Assembly: GCA_910585265.1 (NCBI GenBank)
Contig: CAJUCA010000025.1
Location: 3,392-45,246 of the forward strand
Length of the DNA: 41,855 nt
From: an uncultured Oscillospiraceae bacterium
GTDB taxonomy: Bacteria > Bacillota > Clostridia > Oscillospirales > Oscillospiraceae
Reading direction: 5' to 3'
Positions 7,087 through 15,902 of the stretch are shown here, in pieces. Positions within the stretch are counted from its first letter, which is position 1. Every line of letters starts with the position of its first letter. The notes beneath the pieces are model-generated. The model was not told the DNA's origin and searched no databases. It saw nothing but the letters and a program-made list of their open reading frames with translations. Position numbers and translations under genes: made by a program.

Positions 7087-7876
7087 CGAAGCGGCGAAGC
7101 AGGAGGACAAAAAGGCCCTGCCGAAGTTTATCGCGATCGTGGTGTGCAGCCTGATTGTTGGCGGCGTGCTGGGCGTCCTCATGGTGAAGCTGAGCCTGGA
7201 GGACTTCCAGGAGGTGCTGGACGGCGCGGGGCTGTACTTCACCAACTACGCGGCACCGTGGCTGATCATCGCCCTGCCGGCGGTGGAGTTTGCCATCTGC
7301 CTGCCCCTCTATTTCAGCGCGAAACAGCGGCTCGCCGCCTGGGACGGGGAGGACGAGGCGGTGAGCGGCGGGATCGAGGTGAAAATATCCGCCGCCCTCT
7401 GGATCACCGGCCTGGGCACGGTGATCGCCTTCTTCCTGCTGGCGGCCATGTTCTCCGGCTTCGTGTCCATGGCGGGCAATCCCATGCAGATCGCCCCCGT
7501 TCTGTTCTTCGGGGGGCTTGCCGCCTTCCTGGTGTCCCTGTTCGCCCCCGTGCGCCTCCAGCAGAAGCTGATGGAGCTCACCAAGCGGCTCAACCCGGAG
7601 AAGAAAGGCTCGGTGTACGACACCAAGTTCCAGAAGAAGTGGTACGACAGCTGCGACGAGGCGGAGCGGGCCGCCATCGGCCAGTGCGCCTTCAAGGCGT
7701 ACCAGGCCATGTGCCGGGTGTGCCTGGGGCTGTGGGCGGTGTTCGCCCTGGGCGGGATGTTCTTCGACTGGGGCTTCCTGCCCGCCCTGGCGGTGTGCGT
7801 GGTGTGGGGCGCGGGCCAGACAGTGTACTTCTATTGGACGCTGAAGCTGGGCCGTCCGGACGGGGCGGCCGGTTAA
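7073..7876 (+). CDS. DUF3169-like polytopic membrane protein
   Basis: The 267-residue protein has a charged N-terminus (MKNNNEAAKQEDKKALPK) and about six hydrophobic segments: FIAIVVCSLIVGGVLGVLMV, WLIIALPAVEFAICLPLYF, ISAALWITGLGTVIAFFLLA, IAPVLFFGGLAAFLVSLFAP, and two near the C-terminus (VCLGLWAVFALGGMFFDWGF and LAVCVVWGAGQTVYFYW). A cytoplasmic stretch between them holds KKGSVYDTKFQKKWYDSCDEAE. Together with the preceding short XRE gene this fits the DUF3169 family, of unknown function. It starts inside the XRE gene (GGAGGA site before ATG 7073). The stop codon is followed directly by a palindromic element (7876-8038). Confidence 0.8.
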   Translation: MKNNNEAAKQEDKKALPKFIAIVVCSLIVGGVLGVLMVKLSLEDFQEVLDGAGLYFTNYAAPWLIIALPAVEFAICLPLYFSAKQRLAAWDGEDEAVSGGIEVKISAALWITGLGTVIAFFLLAAMFSGFVSMAGNPMQIAPVLFFGGLAAFLVSLFAPVRLQQKLMELTKRLNPEKKGSVYDTKFQKKWYDSCDEAERAAIGQCAFKAYQAMCRVCLGLWAVFALGGMFFDWGFLPALAVCVVWGAGQTVYFYWTLKLGRPDGAAG

Positions 7877-8038
7877 GAACCCGTGTTCACAGCCTCGAAC
7901 GCCGTGTGGACGGGTCTTTTTCCGCCATACTGCGTTGCGTTTTCTTGAAATGCACCAAGCATTCCTGCGAAAACACGCCTTGTCTGGCGGAAAAATCCCT
8001 CGCCCACCCGGTATATTCGGTTATAAATACAGGCTCTA
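7876..8038 (+). repeat. palindromic element, copy 1 (plus orientation)
   Basis: The element begins right at the stop of the DUF3169-like gene. Ends: AGAACCCGTGTTCACAGCC at the left; the right end reads AGAGCCTGTATTTATAACC when reverse-complemented. Inside are nested arms TTTTTCCGCCA / TGGCGGAAAAA, then GCGTTTTC / GAAAAC-CGC, then AATGC / GCATT around the conserved centre TTGAAATGCACCAAGCATT. It is homologous to the elements at 21271, 31914 and 36204. No protein is encoded. Confidence 0.85.
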
Positions 8039-8070
8039 AGGTTTTAACCATAGCAAAGGAGATGACAGTG

Positions 8071-8271
8071 ATGAGAAAATGCCTCAGATGCGGCGCAGAA
8101 ATGCAGGAGGGCTGCACGGTGAAGGTGGAGGGCGCGGGCTACGGCGTGGTGCTGTCCACCGAGGAGAACAAAATTTTCAGCGGGCGGATCGGCAGGCCCA
8201 GGGTGGCCGTATGCCCGGAGTGCGGCGAGGTGTCCGTCTACCTGGAGGACGTGTCCCGGCTGAGGGGCTGA
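8071..8271 (+). CDS. small zinc-ribbon protein
   Basis: The 66-residue protein starts MRKCLRCGAEMQEG and ends with VAVCPECGEVSVYLEDVSRL. The two CxxC pairs (residues 4-7 and about 49-52) would hold one zinc ion. Between them the sequence VKVEGAGYGVVLSTEENK is compatible with small beta strands. Such proteins bind nucleic acid or another protein; the role is unknown. AAAGGAG (8055-8061) gives a 9-bp spacing to ATG 8071, but none to the ATG at 8062, so 8071 is the start. It follows palindromic element copy 1. Confidence 0.75.
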   Translation: MRKCLRCGAEMQEGCTVKVEGAGYGVVLSTEENKIFSGRIGRPRVAVCPECGEVSVYLEDVSRLRG

Positions 8272-8304
8272 GGACAGCGGTTCTCCGCTTCCACACAAAA
8301 AGCA

Positions 8305-8337
8305 CCCCCGGAGCGACGCTCCGGGGGCAGTTTTTTT
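8305..8337. terminator. bidirectional terminator between zinc-ribbon gene and rpsR
   Basis: Perfect CCCCCGGAGC-GAC-GCTCCGGGGG stem (8305-8327), T7 on plus (8331-8337) and T5 on minus (AAAAA at 8297-8301). Confidence 0.9.
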
Positions 8338-8343
8338 GCCGTT

Positions 8344-8589
8344 TTAGTCGGTGACGTAGGGCAGCAGGGCCACGTGACGGGCGCGCTTGATGGCGTCGGT
8401 CAGCTGACGCTGGTGCATGGCGCAGGTGCCGGTGGTGCGGCGGGGCAGGATCTTGGACCGCTCGGACAGATACCGCTTGAGCTTCTGGGCGTCCTTGTAG
8501 TCAATCTGCTCCACCTTGTCCACGCAGAACGCGCACACCTTGCGGCGTTTGCGTCCGCCCCGGGGCTTCGCGTTGTTATCCATAGCCAT
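8344..8589 (-). CDS. rpsR: 30S ribosomal protein S18
   Basis: The 81-residue protein has the S18 signature: KRRKVCAFCVDKVEQIDYKD, then LKRYLSERSKILPRRTTGTC followed by AMHQRQLTDAIKRARHVALLPYV. CxxC and the later TGTCA cysteine suggest a zinc-binding form of S18. It binds S6 on the platform of the small subunit. It is the last gene of rpsF-ssb-rpsR, but is separated from ssb by 197 bp with four hairpins, which is long for this operon. GGAGG lies about 9 bp upstream of ATG 8589. Confidence 0.97.
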   Translation of the reverse strand: MAMDNNAKPRGGRKRRKVCAFCVDKVEQIDYKDAQKLKRYLSERSKILPRRTTGTCAMHQRQLTDAIKRARHVALLPYVTD

Positions 8590-8617
8590 TATGGCAGACC
8601 TCCTTTATGTGAGATAC

Positions 8618-8757
8618 CCAGCGTGACGAAAAAGTCTTTTCGTCACGCTGGAGGCGATTTTTGAGCAGAGGGCACTCAAAAATCGTTGATGGAACGTGAA
8701 AGACACCCCTCCTGGGTTTCTTTCACACGATCTTCCTTCCCGATGCCGGAAAGGAAG
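8618..8757 (-). repeat. multi-hairpin module between ssb and rpsR
   Basis: Read on the minus strand from ssb: hairpin CTTCCTT / AAGGAAG (8757-8732); hairpin GTGAAAGA / TCTTTCAC (8727-8697); hairpin CGATTTTTGAG / CTCAAAAATCG (8685-8655); long hairpin CCAGCGTGACGAAAA / TTTTCGTCACGCTGG (8651-8618). Positions 8683-8750 are an almost identical inverted copy of 40741-40809, and the last two hairpins there have the same layout with different stems. It sits inside a ribosomal operon and could affect rpsR expression or mRNA processing. Confidence 0.85.
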
Positions 8758-8786
8758 CGGATTTGCCGGAATTGCGTGCCCTCTGC

Positions 8787-9299
8787 TTAGAAGGGAAGAT
8801 CGCCGTCGTCGTCGGCCAGCTCCGCGAACTGGTCGCCGCCGGACGGGATGCCGTAGTCCGCGGCGGGGGCGGGGGGGGCGGAGGGGGCGGGCCGTCCGTA
8901 GCTTCCGCCCTGTCCGCCATAGCTTCCGCCGCCATAGCCGTTATTGCCGCTGTAGCTCCCCTGGCCGTCGCCATCCCGCTTGGAGTCGCCGAAGTAGACG
9001 CTGTCCGCCACCACCTCGGCGGTGGTGCGGCGGTTGCCCTCCTTGTCGGTCCACTCCCGCATCTGGAGGCGGCCCTCCACCACGGCCATCCGGCCCCGGG
9101 AGAAGTACCGGGAGACGAACTCCCCGGTGCCCCGCCAGGCCACCACGTCGATCCAGTCGGTCTGGCGTTCGCCGGTGTTTTTGTCCTTAAAGTCCCGGTC
9201 CACCGCCAGGCGGAAGGTGGCCACGGGCGTGCCGGACTGGGTGTGGCGCAGCTCGGGGTCACGGGCCAGCCGGCCCATGATTACGATGTGATTGAGCAT
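8787..9299 (-). CDS. ssb: single-stranded DNA-binding protein
   Basis: 170 residues. The N-terminal OB fold (MLNHIVIMGRLARDPELRHT through about 110; WIDVVAWRGTGEFVSRYFSRG, MAVVEGRLQMREW) is followed by a Gly/Ser/Tyr-rich linker (NNGYGGGSYGGQGGSYG) and the acidic tip DDDGDLPF, which recruits replication and repair partners. Family length is usual. It lies 14 bp after rpsF, in the conserved order rpsF-ssb-rpsR. Confidence 0.97.
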   Translation of the reverse strand: MLNHIVIMGRLARDPELRHTQSGTPVATFRLAVDRDFKDKNTGERQTDWIDVVAWRGTGEFVSRYFSRGRMAVVEGRLQMREWTDKEGNRRTTAEVVADSVYFGDSKRDGDGQGSYSGNNGYGGGSYGGQGGSYGRPAPSAPPAPAADYGIPSGGDQFAELADDDGDLPF

Positions 9300-9313
9300 G
9301 GTCTGCTTCCCCC

Positions 9314-9610
9314 TCAGGCGTCCTTGCTGACGATGATGGAGCGCATGACGCTCACGTTGATCCGCATCAGGCGGTCCAGCTCAGCGGGGAACGCGGGGTC
9401 GGCGGAGAAGGTCATCAGGACGTAGTAGCCCTCCTCCAGGTCGTTGATGGGGTAGGCGAGACGGCGTTTGCCCCACTCGTCCACCTCGGTGACGGAGCCG
9501 CGGCCCTCGGCCAGCTCCTTGAAGCGGGCCACCAGGGCGGCGGTGTCCTCCTCGCCCAGGGTGGGGTTGAGGACGTAGAGCACCTCGTAGCTTCCACTCA
9601 CTTTTGCCAT
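9314..9610 (-). CDS. rpsF: 30S ribosomal protein S6
   Basis: 98 residues with S6 features: YEVLYVLNPTLGEEDTAALV, EVDEWGKRRLAYPINDLEEG and YYVLMTFSADPAFPAELDRL, ending LMRINVSVMRSIIV. It pairs with S18 in the 30S platform. First gene of rpsF-ssb-rpsR; GGAGGTG lies about 10 bp before ATG 9610. The leader contains a strong hairpin that may be the S6:S18 autoregulatory site. Confidence 0.97.
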   Translation of the reverse strand: MAKVSGSYEVLYVLNPTLGEEDTAALVARFKELAEGRGSVTEVDEWGKRRLAYPINDLEEGYYVLMTFSADPAFPAELDRLMRINVSVMRSIIVSKDA

Positions 9611-9638
9611 TTTCTTTGCACCTCCTTGTGGTCATTTG

Positions 9639-9659
9639 GCCTCCGGCCGCACCGGAGGC
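9639..9659 (-). promoter_or_regulatory. leader hairpin of rpsF, possible S6:S18 site
   Basis: GCCTCCGG / CCGGAGGC with a 5-base loop lies in the rpsF leader about 29 bp before the start codon. Many bacteria carry an S6:S18-binding hairpin with a CCG element in this leader. Here CCG occurs in both arms, but I cannot confirm the exact consensus geometry, so the assignment is tentative. Confidence 0.35.
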
Positions 9660-9703
9660 AAGGATGGTATGCCGCGCACAGGTAAAAGGCGGCAGACTGC
9701 GGT

Positions 9704-9732
9704 ATTATACCTCAGCCCGCCGCAAATGTCAA
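9704..9732 (-). promoter_or_regulatory. consensus promoter of rpsF-ssb-rpsR
   Basis: Minus strand: TTGACA (9732-9727), 17 bp, TATAAT (9709-9704), a perfect match to consensus, directly after the stop of the dipeptidase gene (9736), which it therefore also punctuates. Confidence 0.93.
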
Positions 9733-9735
9733 GGT

Positions 9736-11139
9736 TTATTCACATAAATCCACGATAATATGGGCAAACAGCCGGGCGGACAGCAGCAGGTCGCTCACCC
9801 GCACCCGCTCGTCCGGCCCGTGGAGGTGGGTGTCGAACCCGGGCAGGGTGCAGCCGAAGGCCACGCCGCCGGGGATGTCGTGGACGTAGGTGCCCCCTCC
9901 GGTGGACAGGCACTCCCCCTTCAGCCCGGTGTACTCCTCGTACCGGCGCAGCAGGGTCTTGATGAAGGGGCTGTCGGCGGGGACGTGGTGGGGCGCGCCC
10001 TGGACGGCCTCAAAGGTGAAGCCCTTTTCCTCAAAGGCGGCCTTGGCGGGCTGGAGGCAGTTTTCCTCGGTGGCGCACAGGGGCACCCGGCTGTCAAAGA
10101 AGCCCTTCAGCCCGGTGTCCGTGATCTCCAGCAGGGAGAAGGCCACCGTCAGCGGCCCCGCCACCGGCTCCTCCTGGGCGATGCCCAGGGCGCGGCCCTT
10201 GCAGTCCCCGTGGGGGAGGAGGGCGTTGAGCTGGTGGAGGGCGTCCTTGCAGTCCCCGTCCGCCAGGGGCAGGGCGCACAGCAGGGAGATCAGCCCCGTG
10301 ACGGCGTTGTTCCCCCCCTCGGGCCAGGCGGCGTGGGACGCCTCCCCCTTGGCCTTGATCACCGTCACCCCGTCCTCGCTGGCGAAGGTGAACTTGATCC
10401 CGGTGCGGGCGGTGACGTTCCGGGCCACGGGCTGTATGTCGTACATGGAAAGCCCCTCCACCCCGGCGGAGGCGTCCCCGGGGAGGATGTTTCCCCGGAT
10501 GCCGCCGTGGAGCCAGTTCACCCGGGGCAGGTCCGCCTGGGCGGGCCAGCTCTTGGTGAAGGTGGGCCGGAGGCTGCCCTTTTCGGTGTTGATCACCGGG
10601 AAGCCGGAGTCGGGGGAGAAGGTGGCGGGGGCGAAGGGGTGGCGGGCGAAGTACCAGGCGATGTCCCCGGAGCCGCTCTCCTCGTTGGTGCCCATGATCA
10701 CCTTGCAGTTTTTGGTCAGGGGCACCCCCAGGTCCTTCACCGCCTTCATAGCCAGCAGGGAGACCGCCACCGGGCCCTTGTCGTCGTCGGTGCCCCGGCC
10801 GTACAGCAGGTCGTCCACCAGCTTGGGGGCGTAGGGCTGGGTGACGGTCCACCCCTCGCCGGGGGCCACCACGTCCAGGTGGCCCAGAATGTGCAGGGCG
10901 TCCTCGCCGCCGTTCAGGTCGGCGGTGCCCACATAGCCCTCGTGGTTCTCCGCGGTGAGGCCCCACTCCTCCGCGAGGGCCAGGGCCTCTTTCAGGGCGG
11001 CGGCGGGGCCGGGGCCGAAGGGCGCGCCGGGGGCGGGCCGGCCCTCCACGCTGTCGATGGACACCAGGCGGCTCACCGCCTCCACCAGCAGCTTTTCCTT
11101 GTCCGCGAACCAGGCGTCAATCTGTTCTTTTGTGATCAT
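9736..11139 (-). CDS. M20 family dipeptidase (PepV/Sapep type)
   Basis: The 467-residue metallopeptidase shows the M20 metal ligands and acid in order: ALHILGHLDVVAPG (His and Asp), YGRGTDDDKGPVAVSLLAMK, MGTNEESGSGDIAWYF (Glu pair), FSPDSGFPVINTEKG, and a C-terminal TYVHDIPGGVAFGCTLPG. It should hydrolyse dipeptides in the cytoplasm with two zinc or manganese ions, feeding amino-acid use. The upstream ATG at 11148 abuts GGAGG (11149-11153), whereas ATG 11139 (MITKEQIDAW) is 9 bp from it, so I prefer 11139. A YheO-type regulator gene lies just upstream on the same strand, and a separate promoter lies between them. Confidence 0.92.
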   Translation of the reverse strand: MITKEQIDAWFADKEKLLVEAVSRLVSIDSVEGRPAPGAPFGPGPAAALKEALALAEEWGLTAENHEGYVGTADLNGGEDALHILGHLDVVAPGEGWTVTQPYAPKLVDDLLYGRGTDDDKGPVAVSLLAMKAVKDLGVPLTKNCKVIMGTNEESGSGDIAWYFARHPFAPATFSPDSGFPVINTEKGSLRPTFTKSWPAQADLPRVNWLHGGIRGNILPGDASAGVEGLSMYDIQPVARNVTARTGIKFTFASEDGVTVIKAKGEASHAAWPEGGNNAVTGLISLLCALPLADGDCKDALHQLNALLPHGDCKGRALGIAQEEPVAGPLTVAFSLLEITDTGLKGFFDSRVPLCATEENCLQPAKAAFEEKGFTFEAVQGAPHHVPADSPFIKTLLRRYEEYTGLKGECLSTGGGTYVHDIPGGVAFGCTLPGFDTHLHGPDERVRVSDLLLSARLFAHIIVDLCE

Positions 11140-11198
11140 ATGTAGCATCCTCCATCATGGGGCGGGGCGGACCCCTCCCGGTTGTTTAGGCTTGTCCC

Positions 11199-11227
11199 AT
11201 TCTACTCCATTCCGCTGTCAATTACAA
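11199..11227 (-). promoter_or_regulatory. promoter of the dipeptidase gene
   Basis: Minus strand: TTGTAA (11227-11222), 17 bp, TAGAAT (11204-11199), in the 94-bp gap between the regulator and dipeptidase genes. Confidence 0.6.
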
Positions 11228-11233
11228 GGGAAA

Positions 11234-11881
11234 TCAGAGGGGGCCTTCCGGCCCGTCCTCCCCGGACAGCTCGTCCAGGTACTTATACACCGTGTACCGG
11301 GACACCCCCAGCCGCCCCGCCACGTAGGGCACCGACTTGCGGTAGGAAAACGCGCTGCGCTGGCGCAGCAGGGCAATGACCTTCAAGCGGTCCGCCTTGG
11401 TGAGGGCGTCCAGGGGCTTGCCCAGGGCGTCCACGCACTGGTCGAACAGGTCGGCCAGCTGCCGGGAGTTCCCCGGCTGCCACAGGGCGGTGCGCAGATC
11501 CGCCTGCGCGCTCATGAGGTCCACCAAAATCCGGTTGGCAAACACCAGGGAGGTGTAATCGAAGTTGATGCCCAGGGCCAGGTTGTAGTCCTCCCCGATC
11601 ATGTGGAAGGTGGAGGACTTGGTCTGCCGCCCGTCGGGGGTGGCGGCGGCCAGGTTCACCTGGTCGGTGGTGGCGGCCTGCTCGTCCAGCTCCAGGCCAA
11701 TGCCCATGATGTCCATGGTGGAGCCCACCTCCCGGCCGGACACGTGGCCGTTGTAGATGGACAGAATGGGGTGGGTGGGCACCCCCATGTCGTGCACCAG
11801 CGTCTCGCAGGAGGAGCCGAACATCTCCGCGATCCCCCGCGCCGTGCGGTCTAAAAACTCAAAGGCCTCGTCCCGGGTCAT
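11234..11881 (-). CDS. YheO-like PAS / DauR-like HTH regulator
   Basis: The 215-residue protein has an N-terminal YheO-type PAS domain (about 5-120: FEFLDRTARGIAEMFGSSCE..., ILSIYNGHVSGREVGSTMD, YNLALGINFDYTSL) and a C-terminal HTH_22 DNA-binding domain (about 165-207: ADRLKVIALLRQRSAFSYRK, VPYVAGRLGVSRYTVYKYLDEL). Relatives such as DauR control amino-acid catabolism genes. ATG 11881 is 12 bp after GGAGGG; the in-frame GTG at 11893 directly touches that site and is less likely. The tail GEDGPEGPL is variable. Its closeness to the dipeptidase gene suggests control of peptide or amino-acid use, which is inference. Confidence 0.88.
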   Translation of the reverse strand: MTRDEAFEFLDRTARGIAEMFGSSCETLVHDMGVPTHPILSIYNGHVSGREVGSTMDIMGIGLELDEQAATTDQVNLAAATPDGRQTKSSTFHMIGEDYNLALGINFDYTSLVFANRILVDLMSAQADLRTALWQPGNSRQLADLFDQCVDALGKPLDALTKADRLKVIALLRQRSAFSYRKSVPYVAGRLGVSRYTVYKYLDELSGEDGPEGPL

Positions 11882-12010
11882 AGGCTTCCACACCCTCCGC
11901 TACAATTTGTCAAGCCTATTGTAAACCGCCTGAGGGCAAAAGGCAAGAAAAATCCGTCTGCCCTCCCGCCGCTTTATTCACAATTTCCTCTTTTTTCTTC
12001 CCCCGGCTTG

Positions 12011-12019
12011 TGGTATACT
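12011..12019 (+). promoter_or_regulatory. extended -10 promoter of secA
   Basis: TGGTATACT (extended -10, TATACT at 12014-12019) lies about 55 bp before secA, in a pyrimidine-rich block with no good -35. A second TATACT occurs at 12043-12048. Confidence 0.45.
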
Positions 12020-12073
12020 GTACCGAGTTAAATTGGGCTTCTATACTTTAACGATAGAAAGGACACACAAGCT

Positions 12074-14848
<2,775 letters not shown>

Positions 14849-14860
14849 GTATGCGCCAAG

Positions 14861-15024
14861 CCTTCCCCCTGCAAGGGGGAAGGTGGCACCGCCGCAGGCG
14901 GTGACGGATGAGGGCGCGGACAGGTGGTGCGCGCTGTGTCCAAATTTGGAGGACGGGTGCGCTGTACGGACGCCCCCTCACCCGCCCCCTTCGGGGGCAC
15001 CCTCCCCCCTGTGGGTGGAGGGCA
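14861..15024. repeat. large imperfect palindrome between secA and pgeF
   Basis: Left: hairpin CCTTCCCCC-TGCAA-GGGGGAAGG (14861-14883), then GGTGGCACCGCC...GGATGAGGGCG. Right: CGCCCCCTCACCCGCCCCC followed by a GC hairpin and CCTCCCCC (14971-15007), with GGTGGAGGG to about 15022. The right half reverse-complemented resembles the left half, and the symmetry centre is TCCAAATTTGGA (14938-14949). This is a transposon-like or REP-like palindromic repeat with no coding potential. Confidence 0.7.
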
Positions 15025-15089
15025 TTCCGCCATTCCTCCTGCCTGAAGCCATCTTGCGGCATAGGGATTTCATCCATAAAGGAGAGCTT

Positions 15090-15902
15090 ATGAACATCAT
15101 CGAGCAGACCCAAAACGGCGTCGTCTTTTTCCAGTCCGATGGCATCGCCGCCGCCGGGGGCGCGGCCCACGGCTTCTCCACCCGCCTGGGGGGCGTGTCC
15201 CAGGGGATGTGGGAGTCCCTGAATTTAGGGGTGGGCCGGGGGGACGACCCCGACCACGTCCGGGAGAACTACCGCCGCTTTTTCCAGGCCGTGGGCGCGG
15301 AGGGCGGCAGGATCGCCGTCACCAACCAGGTCCACGGCGGCGCGGTGCGCACCGTCACCACCGCCGACGTGAGGCCCGACCCCTGCGGCAAGCCCCCCTA
15401 TGAGGCGGACGGCCTGATGACCGACCTGCCCGGGGTGGCGTTGGTGGTGTACTCCGCCGACTGCATCCCCATCCTGTTTTACGACCCGGTGCGCCGGGTG
15501 ATCGCCGCCGTCCACGCGGGCTGGCGGGGCACCGCCGCGGGCATCGCCACCGCCGCCGTCCAGCGGATGGAGACGGTGTACGGCTGCGACCGGGGGGACA
15601 TCCTGGCCGCCATCGGCCCGGGCATCGGCCCCGACTGCTTCGAGACCCACGAGGACGTGCCCAACGCCATGACCGCCGCGCTGTCCACCGCCGTCCTCCA
15701 GCACATTAAGATTAAGGAAAACGGCAAATTCGCCGTGGACCTGAAGGCCATCAACGCCATGCGGCTGGAGCAGGCGGGGCTGGACCCCGCCCGCATCGCC
15801 GTCTGCGGCTTCTGCACCGCCTGCCAGCCGGACCGCTTCTGGAGCCACCGGAAGCTGGGCACCAGCCGGGGCTCCATGGCCGCCGTGATTCAGCTGCTAT
15901 GA
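15090..15902 (+). CDS. pgeF: YfiH/PgeF-type laccase-domain protein
   Basis: The 270-residue protein matches the polyphenol-oxidase/laccase-domain family (peptidoglycan editing factor PgeF, also reported as purine nucleoside phosphorylase/adenosine deaminase). Motifs: HGFSTRLGGVSQG, TNQVHGGAV, ADGLMTDLPGVALVVYSADC, VIAAVHAGWRGTAAGIA, AIGPGIGPDCFE, and the C-terminal CGFCTACQPDRFWSHRK. The His and Cys of NQVHG, SADC and VHAGW form the zinc site. ATG 15090 follows AAAGGAG by 5-6 bp; the open frame further upstream runs through the palindromic repeat and is not used. It overlaps the next gene by 4 bp (ATGA). Confidence 0.93.
   Translation: MNIIEQTQNGVVFFQSDGIAAAGGAAHGFSTRLGGVSQGMWESLNLGVGRGDDPDHVRENYRRFFQAVGAEGGRIAVTNQVHGGAVRTVTTADVRPDPCGKPPYEADGLMTDLPGVALVVYSADCIPILFYDPVRRVIAAVHAGWRGTAAGIATAAVQRMETVYGCDRGDILAAIGPGIGPDCFETHEDVPNAMTAALSTAVLQHIKIKENGKFAVDLKAINAMRLEQAGLDPARIAVCGFCTACQPDRFWSHRKLGTSRGSMAAVIQLL

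Noticed and set aside
7144..8070. Extension of the zinc-ribbon frame back through the DUF3169-like gene
   Set aside because: The upstream part is an alternate frame of the membrane protein gene and the palindromic element; a ribosome binding site marks the real start at 8071.
11891..11893. GTG start for the YheO-type regulator
   Set aside because: It directly touches the GGAGGG site, leaving no spacer; ATG at 11881 is preferred.
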